Origin: Streptococcus azizii
Lineage (GTDB): Bacteria; Bacillota; Bacilli; Lactobacillales; Streptococcaceae
Direction of reading: 5' to 3'
Assembly (NCBI RefSeq): GCF_001984715.1
Contig: NZ_MSPR01000004.1
Span: 62,001 to 126,000 of the forward strand
Length of the DNA: 64,000 bases
Below, one piece after another: positions 27,500 through 36,174 of this stretch. Position 1 is the stretch's first letter, and the number at the start of each line of letters is the position of its first letter. Position numbers and translations under genes: made by a program. Below the pieces are notes generated by a model, which was not told the origin of the DNA, ran no database searches, and was given only the letters and a program-made list of their open reading frames with translations.

Positions 27500-28453
27500 C
27501 TCCCTTGCATATTGCTCATAAAAATCAACCTTTAGCTGGATAAAGGCTTCCATATCATGGAGGAGTTGAAAGAGGGTTGCCCGTGCTTCAAATTCTTCTC
27601 TGCTATGGGGGAGTGGACGTTCCCGAAAGGTCTGGTGAAAGAGCTGAATATCGTCCAGAAGTTCATGACCGGGATTTTTCCTGCTCAGCTGGAGGGCTGT
27701 TCGTTCAAACAGGCTGGCTAGGATAACGGCTTCGCGCGTTTCGAGGGAAAATTTGTTCATATTGTTGGCCATGGTCCGTAATAGTTTGTTTTGCGAAAGA
27801 CGCATTTCAAAGTAATGAACTTGGTAGTTGGTCTGGTGAAAGACTTGATTGTGGCGATCGAGGTAGACAATAGCTAGTGCTTCTTGGAGTATTTGCTCCA
27901 GTTGGATAATCAATTCTGCTTCGTTGCGCCCATTTCCTGTCAGTAAAAATGTTTGAAAGCGCAGGAGGATTGATTTTAGACCTTGTTCGACCTTTTCGTG
28001 GTAGAGTTGGATTTGTTTGTCTTGTGAAGGCATGTAGAGATTGGCGACAAGGGCAATCCCAGCACCGATGAGAAAGAGAGCCAATTCATTACCTAAAAGG
28101 CTTAGTGAGGTAGACTTCTCCAAGAACAGATGGGTCACAAGAACAGTACAAGGAGCAATCCCTGCTGTTAGATTTGCCTTGTATGCAAGAGGGACATAGA
28201 GGCAGAGATAGAGTCCTACCGTTAGGATATGAAACCCAAACAGGGAAAAGACAAGGGCTGCGATGGCAAGGGCTAAGACCGTTGACCAAAGTCTTGCCCA
28301 GGCTGTCTTGAGTGAAGCGCGCCTGGTCTCTAAAATGCTTAAAAGAGCAATAATCCCTGCGGATGTAGCGTAAGACAAATGTAAAAATTCAGCCAAAGAA
28401 ATGGCGATACAGGTCGCAAGGACCAGCTTAATCGTTCGATGAAATAAGGGCAT
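27497..28453 (-). CDS. Aromatic acid exporter (ArAE/FUSC) family membrane protein
   Basis: 318 aa. About six membrane helices occupy residues 8-142, starting KLVLATCIAISLAEFLHLSYATSAG and continuing with LLSILETRRASLKTAWARLWSTV. This fits the N-terminal half of the ArAE_1/DUF939 family. The cytoplasmic C-terminal half (about 145-318) is helical, as in that family. Efflux is inferred from the family; the substrate is unknown. It is convergent with msmK. Its TGA stop falls inside an intergenic palindrome, so the last residues may have been altered by repeat insertion. Confidence 0.8.
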   Translation of the reverse strand: MPLFHRTIKLVLATCIAISLAEFLHLSYATSAGIIALLSILETRRASLKTAWARLWSTVLALAIAALVFSLFGFHILTVGLYLCLYVPLAYKANLTAGIAPCTVLVTHLFLEKSTSLSLLGNELALFLIGAGIALVANLYMPSQDKQIQLYHEKVEQGLKSILLRFQTFLLTGNGRNEAELIIQLEQILQEALAIVYLDRHNQVFHQTNYQVHYFEMRLSQNKLLRTMANNMNKFSLETREAVILASLFERTALQLSRKNPGHELLDDIQLFHQTFRERPLPHSREEFEARATLFQLLHDMEAFIQLKVDFYEQYARE

Positions 28454-28515
28454 GAGCGCCTCCTATAGTGAATGTGAAGAAAAATAGATGATGCACTATG
28501 CTAATTATAGCATAA

Positions 28516-28790
28516 GATACGAGAGCGTAAAACAACTCCTAGAAAAAATAGACAATCGAAGCAGGTTGTCTTGCAACCAATGAGATTGGTCTTTTTTTCA
28601 GTGAGTTGTAGCTCGAGTTCAGTTAAGATGTGAGGACGTTAAGAAAATGTAAAGAAAAATAGGGAATTGGAGCAGGTGACTCCAACAACCGCTAACCTAG
28701 CTGTCTAATTTTTAGGCTCGGGCTTCTATGGTCACTTTCTTCTTTTTGGATGACCAGCTGAAACAGTTCACCCAACTGTTTCAATCCACT
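28516..28790. repeat. Inverted repeat partner of 25705-25800, with palindrome
   Basis: 28529-28624 is the reverse complement of 25705-25800 with few changes, and ATACGAGAGCG (about 28517) matches the inverse of 25862-25872. A GAAACAGTTC-type palindrome follows at 28758-28783, next to TTCTATGGTCACTTTC, which is also seen at 25376 and 27441. No gene lies in 28454-28956. Confidence 0.75.
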
Positions 28791-28956
28791 GGATAGTTTC
28801 TTCCGTCTCCGTAGAATGAATGGTATCTGTAACAGCGATAGCTGCCTTTCTTTTTATCTAGTATTGGGAAATGTGGATTTTTCTGTAGATTTTTGTTAAC
28901 TAAAAAATAGATAAAAAGTAGAAACAGTATGTATAAAATGTGTTAATCTTATCTCT

Positions 28957-29221
28957 ATGAACAGAAAAGGTTATAACACAGATTTGACAGATGCCCAGTG
29001 GTCTCTTATTGAGCCGTATTTTTCAAACCATCGAACCTATAAATGGTCCAAACGAGAGCTTGTAAATGCTGCGCTTTATATCACCAAGACGGGTTGTCAA
29101 TGGCGCATGTTACCCCCATGATTTCCCTCCCTATCCGACAGTGTGGAGCTTCTTCCGACGTGCTAGAAATACTGGATTATGGGATAAAATACAGGCTACA
29201 TTGATTAAAAAAGCTAAGTAG
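28957..29221 (+). pseudogene. IS5-family transposase, N-terminal fragment with frameshift
   Basis: Starts MNRKGYNTDLTDAQWSLIEPYF and runs through CQWRMLPP, then hits TGA (29119-29121). An extra C in the CCCCC tract at 29113-29117 explains it: shifting frame restores HDFPPYPTVWSFFRRARNTG, the conserved continuation. Only about 88 residues remain before a TAG at 29219, so the DDE catalytic core is missing. The element is dead and truncated. Confidence 0.85.
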
Positions 29222-29286
29222 TTCTGGAGCAAGTTTGTCTCTATTTGTCTTACGATGGATAGAGACATTTAACATTGTCAAGCTGA

Positions 29287-29610
29287 TATTGGCGGACAGC
29301 TGTTCAACCTGTCGCTAAGCTACTCTTTATTGATAAATCTTTGACACGGGCCCAAGAATGGACAGCAGATCGTTGTGCCTATTACTACGCACCCGAAGGA
29401 AAGCGATCTATGATGGTCTTGTTTGCCGGCAAACACCTGTACTCTCACGTTGATTTTGATGAATATATGAGAAGTGTGCGCAATCATAAGGATGGTTTTT
29501 GGTTAAAACTGTCAAATTTTATGGCCGACCATGCAGTCGGTTTTCGTCGGATGGAAGCAATCAAAGAAACAGAAGAAAAGGGTTGGGACGTACACGGGAA
29601 AATGCTGTAA
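29287..29610 (+). pseudogene. M48-type zinc peptidase, C-terminal remnant
   Basis: About 107 codons, open from just after a TGA at 29284. The segment SLTRAQEWTADRCAYYYAP is the conserved region downstream of the zinc site in M48 (HtpX/Ste24-like) peptidases, where Glu of the (Q/R)E..ADR motif is a zinc ligand. The HExxH and membrane helices that should come first are absent. It abuts the broken IS5 transposase, which suggests an insertion-deletion event. It is called a pseudogene because no start with a ribosome site exists. Confidence 0.65.
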
Positions 29611-29891
29611 CAAGCAAGGTTATTTGCCTCTTGTCTAGGGAGTCTCTAAATACTTCTATTCAGACCATAGGAGGTGAATGTCTCTCAATATTTCCTAAAG
29701 CTCTGCTCTAGGATAAGTTCCATGTTGTAGGGTTCTTATCCAGAGATTTTTGCTATGGACCAATTCCCCCCCAAAAAAAACGTACATTCAAACTAGGTCA
29801 GCCTTGCCTCGCTGTACTCCAGTGTGGTTCGCTTTCTAGTTTGTTTTTTAATTTTTATTGACTAGCATCAGAGATTTATCACTAGAATAGT
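29611..29891. other. Intergenic region before rlmB
   Basis: No supported gene. It contains a C8-A8 tract (about 29767-29782) and a weak relic of a MITE end (TTTTTAATTTTTATTGACTAG near 29845). Confidence 0.4.
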
Positions 29892-29898
29892 TTGTCGG

Positions 29899-29927
29899 TT
29901 GGACTGCTATCTGGGCTGTGGTATAAT
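29899..29927 (+). promoter_or_regulatory. rlmB promoter, placing the transcript start at the ATG
   Basis: -35 TTGGAC (29899-29904), 17-bp spacer, extended -10 TGgTATAAT (hexamer 29922-29927). Seven bases on is the A of the ATG at 29934, so the mRNA should have no leader. Confidence 0.6.
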
Positions 29928-29933
29928 AAAGGC

Positions 29934-30671
29934 ATGAGACAAATAGAAGAAAATGACATTGTGTACGGTGTGCATGCTGTAGTGGAGAGTTTGGAAGCCA
30001 ACACTGGCAATAAGCTCTACATTCAGGATGATTTACGTGGAAAAAATGTAGAAAAAATCAAGACCCTAGCGGCAGAGAAAAAAGTGTCTATCTCTTGGAC
30101 ACCGAAAAAGAGTTTGTCTGACATGACAGATGGTGCGGTTCATCAAGGGTTTGTTTTGCGGGTATCCGAATTTGCCTATGCGGACCTGTCGGTGATTTTG
30201 GAAAAGGCGGAAGCAGAAGCCAATCCCCTCATTCTCATCTTGGATGGTCTAACAGACCCCCACAACTTCGGATCCATTTTGCGGACTGCAGACGCGACTC
30301 AGGTGGCAGGAATCATCATCCCCAAACATCGTGCGGTCGGAGTGACCCCCGTTGTGGCGAAGACCTCCACAGGGGCAGTGGCTCATGTGCCCATTGCTCG
30401 AGTGACTAATCTAAGTCAGACCTTGGACATACTAAAAACCGCCGGTTTCTGGATTTTTGGGACGGATATGAATGGTACCCCTATCCACAAGTGGAATACT
30501 GCAGGAAAACTCGCCCTTATCATTGGAAATGAGGGGAAGGGGATTTCTACTAATATCAAAAAACAAGTTGATGAGATGATTACGATTCCCATGAAAGGGC
30601 ATGTGCAGAGTTTAAATGCCAGTGTGGCTGCTGCTGTGTTGATGTATGAAGTCTTTCGGAAGAAGCTGTAA
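29934..30671 (+). CDS. rlmB: 23S rRNA 2'-O-methyltransferase RlmB (TrmH/SpoU family)
   Basis: SPOUT methyltransferase, 245 aa from the ATG at 29934. An N-terminal substrate-binding domain (VYGVHAVVESLEANTGNKLYI) precedes the knotted catalytic domain. The three family motifs are present: LDGLTDPHNFGSILRTADA, ALIIGNEGKGIS and IPMKGHVQSLNASVAAAVLMYE. The family member RlmB methylates G2251; the exact site is inferred. No Shine-Dalgarno at normal distance precedes the ATG, in line with a leaderless transcript. Confidence 0.9.
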   Translation: MRQIEENDIVYGVHAVVESLEANTGNKLYIQDDLRGKNVEKIKTLAAEKKVSISWTPKKSLSDMTDGAVHQGFVLRVSEFAYADLSVILEKAEAEANPLILILDGLTDPHNFGSILRTADATQVAGIIIPKHRAVGVTPVVAKTSTGAVAHVPIARVTNLSQTLDILKTAGFWIFGTDMNGTPIHKWNTAGKLALIIGNEGKGISTNIKKQVDEMITIPMKGHVQSLNASVAAAVLMYEVFRKKL

Positions 30672-30757
30672 GGTTGGGAAAGTATATCCCGAACTTATAT
30701 CATTCAAAAATTAAAAGCACTTTGCTTATGAATACAGATTCTTAGAAATGGAGATAT

Positions 30758-31621
30758 ATGGCTCAGTTTACAATCGTGACCGATTCCACCGCGGATATAC
30801 CAGTAGAGTGGATTGAACAATATGACCTGACGGTGATGGGCTTGACCGTGGAGCTAGATGGTCTTGTCTATGAAACTGTCGGGGAAAACTGTCTGACCAG
30901 TGATGTCTTGCTAGAAAAAATGCTAGCAGGTGGACAGCCGACGACCAGTCAGGTCAATGTCGGGCAGTTTGAAGCCCTGTTTAGAAAAACTGCTAAAGCC
31001 AATCAGGCAGTCCTGTACCTCGCTTTTTCGGCTGCCTTATCAGGTACCTATCAAAGCGCAGTGATGGCGCGGGAAATCGTCATGGCTGACTATCCAGAAG
31101 CAGTGATTGAGATCATTGATACCAAAGCAGCTACCTTGGGAGAGGCTTACCTAGTATTACAGGCTGCCAAAGCACGGGAAGCAGGCTTGCTACTACCGGA
31201 AACGGTTGCTCTCATCAAAGATTTGATTCCCCGTGTGCGAACCTATCTCTTGGTGGATGATTTGCAGCACTTGGTACGTGGAGGGCGCCTTTCTAAGGCT
31301 GCCGCCTTCATCGGTGGTTTGGCGAATATCAAGCCCTTGATTTCGATCGATAGCGAAGGAAAACTCGTCTCCCTCGCCAAGTTTCGAGGTAAGAAAAAAG
31401 GGATAAGGGAGATGCTGTCTCTAACGCTGGAGCAGTTGGCTGATCCCTATGTCATGGTGGCCTATACTGGAGATGTGGCAGCTGCGGAACGCTTACGGGA
31501 TACCTTACTGGCAGAACAGCAGGTGGAGCAAGTGCTGATGGCGCCTTTAGGTCCTATTATTGCTAGCCATACAGGGACAGGTTCTCTGGCCATTTTATCC
31601 ATTGGAACAGATAAGCGATGA
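30758..31621 (+). CDS. DegV family fatty-acid-binding protein
   Basis: 287 aa. DegV proteins bind fatty acids and, as FakB, present them to the kinase FakA. The N-terminal VTDSTADIP and the central YLAFSAALSGTYQSA match the two family lipid-head contact regions; VDDLQHLVRGGRLSKAAAFIG follows. The ATG has GGAGATAT upstream. It lies 86 bp after rlmB and overlaps an alternative start of the next gene, suggesting cotranscription. Whether it is the FakB of this organism cannot be decided here. Confidence 0.9.
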   Translation: MAQFTIVTDSTADIPVEWIEQYDLTVMGLTVELDGLVYETVGENCLTSDVLLEKMLAGGQPTTSQVNVGQFEALFRKTAKANQAVLYLAFSAALSGTYQSAVMAREIVMADYPEAVIEIIDTKAATLGEAYLVLQAAKAREAGLLLPETVALIKDLIPRVRTYLLVDDLQHLVRGGRLSKAAAFIGGLANIKPLISIDSEGKLVSLAKFRGKKKGIREMLSLTLEQLADPYVMVAYTGDVAAAERLRDTLLAEQQVEQVLMAPLGPIIASHTGTGSLAILSIGTDKR

Positions 31622-31671
31622 TTCGCTTTTCTTTCAAGAACTATGAGAAAACGTTTTCTAGGAGGAAGCAA

Positions 31672-32565
31672 ATGAAACGATTACTATCAGCCTATACAAG
31701 TGATATACAAGCTATGGATAGATCTGACTTAAAAAAGAGTATTCAAGCTAGTGAAGGACGGATTTTACTAGGGGAAACAGTGGTCACAGCAGCCCCTCTG
31801 ATTGCCGGAGTGTCTAATGCAGAGATGATGGCAGCTTTTGGCTGTGACTTGTTGGTCCTCAATGAATTTGATGTCTTTACTGGTGTTATTCAGGATTTTT
31901 ATACTTGTGCCAATCCTATTGCAGAGCTGAAACGCTTGACAGGACGGCCTATTGGGATTAACTTAGAGCCAGTAGATGAGACAAAAGAGGTGATGGATGA
32001 GCAGATGCACCTTCCTGCTGGTCGCAGAGTCAGCCCAGCGAGTCTGCAAAAGGCCAATGAACTCGGTGTTGATTTTATTATGTTGACAGGAAATCCGTCT
32101 ACAGGAGTCTCGCTATCTGCGATTGAGGAAGCTATTCGACTTTCCGTTCAGCATTTTAAGGGACTCATTTTTGCAGGAAAAATGCACGGGGCAGGTCTAG
32201 GAGAAGCGGTGGTTAGCGAAGAAGCCCTGCTCAATTTTGTAGCTGCTGGTGCAGACGGCGTGTTGGTACCAGCAGTAGGAACTGTTCCTGGAGTGAGGGA
32301 AAGTATCGTAGCACCGATTGTGGAGCGAGTCAAGCAAGCAGGTGCCTTGGTCATGTCAACGATTGGAACCAGTCAAGAAAGTGCAGACAGTCAGACCATT
32401 CGTGAATTTGGTCTGAGCAATAAGCGCGTGGGGGCAGATATTCACCACATTGGAGATGGGGGTTACGGTCGCATGCCAGATCCTGAAAATATACTGGCTC
32501 TCAGCTTGGCAGTCAGGGGAAGACGGCATACCTATTTCCGAATGGGACAGTCTATTCTTCGCTAG
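31672..32565 (+). CDS. TIM-barrel-like protein of unknown function (DUF7916-type)
   Basis: 297 aa from the ATG at 31672, chosen for its strong AGGAGG site 7 bp upstream; an ATG at 31618 overlapping the degV stop would add 18 poorly conserved residues. The start MKRLLSAYTSDIQAMDRSDL and later GRILLGETVVTAAPLIAGVSNAE, FIMLTGNPSTGVS and GADIHHIGDGGYGRMPDPEN match a family often annotated loosely as PEP-phosphonomutase-like or DUF7916. No catalytic residues can be assigned safely. It is probably cotranscribed with degV. Confidence 0.65.
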   Translation: MKRLLSAYTSDIQAMDRSDLKKSIQASEGRILLGETVVTAAPLIAGVSNAEMMAAFGCDLLVLNEFDVFTGVIQDFYTCANPIAELKRLTGRPIGINLEPVDETKEVMDEQMHLPAGRRVSPASLQKANELGVDFIMLTGNPSTGVSLSAIEEAIRLSVQHFKGLIFAGKMHGAGLGEAVVSEEALLNFVAAGADGVLVPAVGTVPGVRESIVAPIVERVKQAGALVMSTIGTSQESADSQTIREFGLSNKRVGADIHHIGDGGYGRMPDPENILALSLAVRGRRHTYFRMGQSILR

Positions 32566-32673
32566 CTAGTAGCTAGTATAGTTTGGAAAATAAGCACCTA
32601 CTATGTCGTTTTATTTCTATTTTGGGATTGCGTGAGTGATCATGGATATTGTTGTATACAGTAAGGAGCAGAC

Positions 32674-33249
32674 ATGGGATTCATTGAACGATTGTTTAAG
32701 AAGGTTGAAGAGGTCAATACAGGTCAAGCTAGCCCGGAAAGTCTGGCAGAAGACATGTATATTGGAGAGACAGTCTCTGAAGAGGAAGCTCTACAGTATT
32801 GGCACACCATGCAGCAGGGATTGTTGGTCAACGCTGTAAAAGCGGCAAGTCAAGAGATAGAGCGGGCTTTTGTGCTGGTCAATTTTAAAGAAAACGAAGA
32901 GACCTTTGACTTGTTTTATCAAGTGGATGGACGGCTACTCCGTTGGCAAGAATTGGGTGAAGAGGCTCAATATAAGATTGAACAGCAGCTACTTCCTCAG
33001 GCATCAGAAGTTGCAAGAGCTGTTCATGCGGACTTTGAGGGGGCAGGTTTGCCATGTATCGCATATGCGATGTTACAGTTTGAACAAGCCACCATGGCAT
33101 GGTTTGGTCGCAGATTGGCGCAAGCTACTCCTGAAGCCAATCTTACATTTGAAGCATTTTCCAATCAATGGTTCGGACTCTTAGAAAGGAGTATTGGAGA
33201 TGTTCCATTAGATAGTGACCGCCCCTTGCCTTATTTAGAGCTGGAGTAA
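32674..33249 (+). CDS. Hypothetical acidic protein
   Basis: 191 aa, acidic, without membrane segments or signal peptide. The start ATG follows AAGGAGCAGAC. I recognise no domain; the N-terminal MGFIERLFKKVEEVN is amphipathic and the rest is predicted mixed alpha/beta, with many Trp, Gln and Glu residues. It lies between the TIM-barrel-like gene and rplM. A cytoplasmic binding or immunity-type protein is conceivable but has no direct support. Confidence 0.6.
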   Translation: MGFIERLFKKVEEVNTGQASPESLAEDMYIGETVSEEEALQYWHTMQQGLLVNAVKAASQEIERAFVLVNFKENEETFDLFYQVDGRLLRWQELGEEAQYKIEQQLLPQASEVARAVHADFEGAGLPCIAYAMLQFEQATMAWFGRRLAQATPEANLTFEAFSNQWFGLLERSIGDVPLDSDRPLPYLELE

Positions 33250-33334
33250 TCAAAGGTTTACTTTCCTTGGAAAGGTGGGAGCAAAAAACGGGCAAAAAAT
33301 GGTGACAAAATCAAGAAAAAGGGGAAGGTAGGGC

Positions 33335-33364
33335 TTGACTTTCTCTCTTTTCTTTTGATATAAT
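33335..33364 (+). promoter_or_regulatory. rplM-rpsI promoter
   Basis: -35 TTGACT (33335-33340), 18-bp spacer, perfect -10 TATAAT (33359-33364). Confidence 0.8.
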
Positions 33365-33370
33365 GGAAAA

Positions 33371-33470
33371 CGGTATTGTTTACCCCATTTGAAAGGCCCC
33401 GGAACCCTTCAAATAACCTGCGGACCGGAACATCCGCTTCGTAAACAAAAACGATATTCATATAGGAGAA
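33371..33470 (+). ncRNA. L13 leader (ribosomal protein autoregulatory RNA)
   Basis: The structured leader before rplM contains GTTTAC (33379) paired with GTAAAC (33440) and internal CCTGCGGACCGGAACATCCGC hairpins, as in the Firmicutes L13 leader family. Product-mediated control of rplM-rpsI is known for this RNA class; the assignment here is by position and pairing pattern. Confidence 0.7.
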
Positions 33471-33473
33471 ATC

Positions 33474-33920
33474 ATGAACAAGACAACATACATGGCTAAG
33501 CCAGGTGAAGTTGAACGCAAATGGTACGTAGTGGACGCTACTGATGTGCCTCTTGGACGCCTTTCAGCAGTTGTAGCGAGCGTTCTTCGTGGAAAAAATA
33601 AACCAACATTTACACCGCACACTGATACAGGTGACTTTGTGATTGTTATCAACGCTGAAAAAGTAAAATTGACTGGTAAAAAAGCAACGGATAAAGTATA
33701 CTACACTCACTCAATGTATCCAGGTGGCTTGAAGTCCATCACTGCTGGTGAGCTTCGTTCAAAAAATGCGGTTCGTTTGATTGAAAAATCAGTGAAAGGA
33801 ATGCTCCCACACAATACCCTTGGACGCACTCAAGGGATGAAATTGAAAGTATTCGTCGGTGCTGAGCATAACCACGCTGCACAAAAACCAGAAGTTCTTG
33901 ATATTTCAGGACTTATCTAA
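33474..33920 (+). CDS. rplM: 50S ribosomal protein L13
   Basis: 148 aa, early-assembling large-subunit protein. The conserved core [28 protein letters not shown] and the [10 protein letters not shown]-like segment ([20 protein letters not shown]) are intact. A ribosome site AGGAG precedes the ATG, behind the L13 leader. Followed after 19 bp by rpsI, the universal rplM-rpsI pair. Confidence 0.98.
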   Translation: MNKTTYMAKPGEVERKWYVVDATDVPLGRLSAVVASVLRGKNKPTFTPHTDTGDFVIVINAEKVKLTGKKATDKVYYTHSMYPGGLKSITAGELRSKNAVRLIEKSVKGMLPHNTLGRTQGMKLKVFVGAEHNHAAQKPEVLDISGLI

Positions 33921-33939
33921 GGAAAGGAACAAATAAAGT

Positions 33940-34332
33940 ATGTCACAAGCACAATATGCAGGTACTGGACGTCGTAAAAACGCTGTTGCACGCGTTCGCC
34001 TTGTTCCAGGAACTGGTAAAATCACTGTTAACAAAAAAGATGTAGAAGAGTATATCCCACATGCTGACCTTCGCTTGGTTATCAACCAACCATTTGCTGT
34101 TACCTCAACAGTGGGTAGCTACGATGTTTTGGTCAATGTTGTAGGGGGAGGCTATGCAGGTCAAGCAGGAGCTATCCGCCACGGTATCGCTCGCGCCCTT
34201 CTTCAAGTAGACCCAGACTTCCGCGACTCATTGAAACGCGCAGGTCTTCTCACACGTGATGCTCGTATGGTAGAACGTAAGAAACCAGGTCTTAAGAAAG
34301 CACGTAAAGCTAGCCAGTTCTCAAAACGTTAA
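33940..34332 (+). CDS. rpsI: 30S ribosomal protein S9
   Basis: 130 aa. The N-terminal [16 protein letters not shown] and the C-terminal basic tail [17 protein letters not shown], which reaches the P-site tRNA, are classic. It is cotranscribed with rplM and ends at a strong terminator. Confidence 0.98.
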   Translation: MSQAQYAGTGRRKNAVARVRLVPGTGKITVNKKDVEEYIPHADLRLVINQPFAVTSTVGSYDVLVNVVGGGYAGQAGAIRHGIARALLQVDPDFRDSLKRAGLLTRDARMVERKKPGLKKARKASQFSKR

Positions 34333-34357
34333 GAACCAGCTACAATACAGATTTTAC

Positions 34358-34391
34358 AACACTTCATGGTTACCACCATGGGGTGTTTTTT
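34358..34391 (+). terminator. rpsI terminator
   Basis: AACACTTCATGGT, loop TACC, ACCATGGGGTGTT then a T run to 34391. Confidence 0.8.
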
Positions 34392-34523
34392 GTGACACAG
34401 GAAATTTAAAATTGGCCTAAAAAATTATTTGTGGTATTGATGAGCTCGGACAGTGTATACAGACTATCGTAAAAATAAGTATTAGAAAAGGTAGAAGTGA
34501 TACTTTTTAGCTGATGTTTTTTA

Positions 34524-34588
34524 TATCTCGGGACAATCCCTAATTCCCTTGAGAAATAGTTCGAGATAGAGGGGGAAAATGGTATAAT
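34524..34588 (+). promoter_or_regulatory. hsd operon promoter with inverted repeat
   Basis: Extended -10 TGgTATAAT (hexamer 34583-34588), with a poor -35 (TTCGAG, 34560-34565). The inverted repeat TATCTCG (34524-34530) and CGAGATA (34562-34568) overlaps the -35 and could be an operator or an RNA/DNA hairpin. No dedicated regulator gene is adjacent apart from RhuM. Confidence 0.45.
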
Positions 34589-34620
34589 GGAGGTATTAAA
34601 AAATAATGAGGAATAGTAAC

Positions 34621-36174
34621 ATGTCTGAACAAGCACAAAGACAAGAACTCCATCGGAAAATCTGGGCGATTGCAGATGATGTCCGTGGAGCAGTAGATGG
34701 CTGGGATTTTAAGCAATATATTTTAGGGATTCTGTTTTATCGGTTTATCAGTGAAAATTTTAAGACCTATATCGAGGGCGGCGACGAATCTATCAATTAT
34801 GAAGAGGTCCCAGAAGAGTTGATTACGCCAGAGGTAAAAGATGATGCCGTCAAGACCAAGGGCTATTTTATTGGGCCTAGTCAGCTTTTTTCAACTGTCG
34901 TCAAAACAGCACGAACCAATGATAAATTAAATAGAGATTTAAAAGCTATTTTTGATGCTATTGAGGATAGTGCAGCTGGTTATGCTAGCGAAAACGATAT
35001 CAAGGGCCTTTTTGATGATGTGGATACCAGGAGTAATAAGCTGGGTAGTAGCGTTCCTGAACGAAATCAACGCTTGGCACTTATTCTTGAAGGAATCGCA
35101 AGTCTTGACTTTGGAAATTTTGAGGATAATCAGATTGACCTCTTTGGGGATGCTTACGAATACCTGATTTCAAATTACGCTTCAAATGCTGGTAAGTCAG
35201 GTGGGGAATTCTTCACACCACAGAGTGTATCCAAACTATTGGCTAGAATTGTCATGCTGGGTAAGGATGAGAAAAATAAAATCAATAAAATCTATGATCC
35301 AGCATGTGGGTCAGGCTCTCTTCTTCTCCAAGCTAAAAAGCAATTTACGGAGCATATCATCGAAGATGGTTTTTATGGTCAAGAAATCAACATGACCACC
35401 TATAACCTAGCACGCATGAATATGTTCTTGCACAATATCAATTATGATAAGTTCAGTATCGAACGAGGCAATACCTTACTAGATCCCAAGCATGGCAATG
35501 ACAAGCCTTTTGATGCGATTGTATCAAACCCACCTTACTCGATCAAGTGGATTGGCAGTGACGACCCGACCCTTATCAATGATGACCGCTTTGCACCGGC
35601 GGGCATTCTAGCACCTAAGAGCAAGGCAGACTTTGCCTTTATCATGCACAGCTTATCCTATCTATCCAATAGAGGGCGAGCTGCCATCGTCACCTTTCCT
35701 GGTATTTTTTATCGTGGGGGTGCGGAGCAGAAGATTCGCAAGTATCTAGTAGATAGCAACTATATAGAGGCGGTGATTCAGTTGCCAGACAATCTCTTTT
35801 TTGGGACATCCATTGCGACCTGTATACTGATTTTAGCGAAAAATAAGCCCACAACAGATGTTCTTTTTATTGATGCCAGTCAGCAGTTTAAAAAAGAGAC
35901 GAATAATAATGTCTTAAAGGAAGAACATATTGAGAAAATCTTAGCCAGTGTCGCAAATAAAGAAAACGAAGACTATTTTGCCAAGCTCATTTCCCAAGAG
36001 AAAATCGCAGAAGCGGACTACAATCTCTCTGTCTCTACCTACGTGGAGAAAGAGGATACCCGAGAGAAGATTGATATTGATGACTTGAACAAGAAAATCG
36101 CAGAAACGGTCAAAAACATCGACCGTCTGCGGGCTGAGATTGACCAGATTGTCGAGGAGTTGAGTCATGGCTAA
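34621..36174 (+). CDS. hsdM: Type I restriction-modification methyltransferase subunit
   Basis: N6-adenine methyltransferase of the HsdM2S/HsdR2 complex, 517 aa from the ATG at 34621; an in-frame ATG 15 bp earlier is less well placed. An N-terminal helical domain ([31 protein letters not shown]) is followed by SAM-binding motif [11 protein letters not shown] (about residue 226) and catalytic motif IV NPPY (about 303-306). It overlaps rhuM by 8 bp, so it opens a coupled operon. Confidence 0.96.
   Translation: MSEQAQRQELHRKIWAIADDVRGAVDGWDFKQYILGILFYRFISENFKTYIEGGDESINYEEVPEELITPEVKDDAVKTKGYFIGPSQLFSTVVKTARTNDKLNRDLKAIFDAIEDSAAGYASENDIKGLFDDVDTRSNKLGSSVPERNQRLALILEGIASLDFGNFEDNQIDLFGDAYEYLISNYASNAGKSGGEFFTPQSVSKLLARIVMLGKDEKNKINKIYDPACGSGSLLLQAKKQFTEHIIEDGFYGQEINMTTYNLARMNMFLHNINYDKFSIERGNTLLDPKHGNDKPFDAIVSNPPYSIKWIGSDDPTLINDDRFAPAGILAPKSKADFAFIMHSLSYLSNRGRAAIVTFPGIFYRGGAEQKIRKYLVDSNYIEAVIQLPDNLFFGTSIATCILILAKNKPTTDVLFIDASQQFKKETNNNVLKEEHIEKILASVANKENEDYFAKLISQEKIAEADYNLSVSTYVEKEDTREKIDIDDLNKKIAETVKNIDRLRAEIDQIVEELSHG

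Noticed and set aside
31618-31671. N-terminal extension of the TIM-barrel-like protein from the ATG overlapping degV
   Set aside because: The strong AGGAGG before 31672 and family-like start MKRLLSA favour the later ATG.
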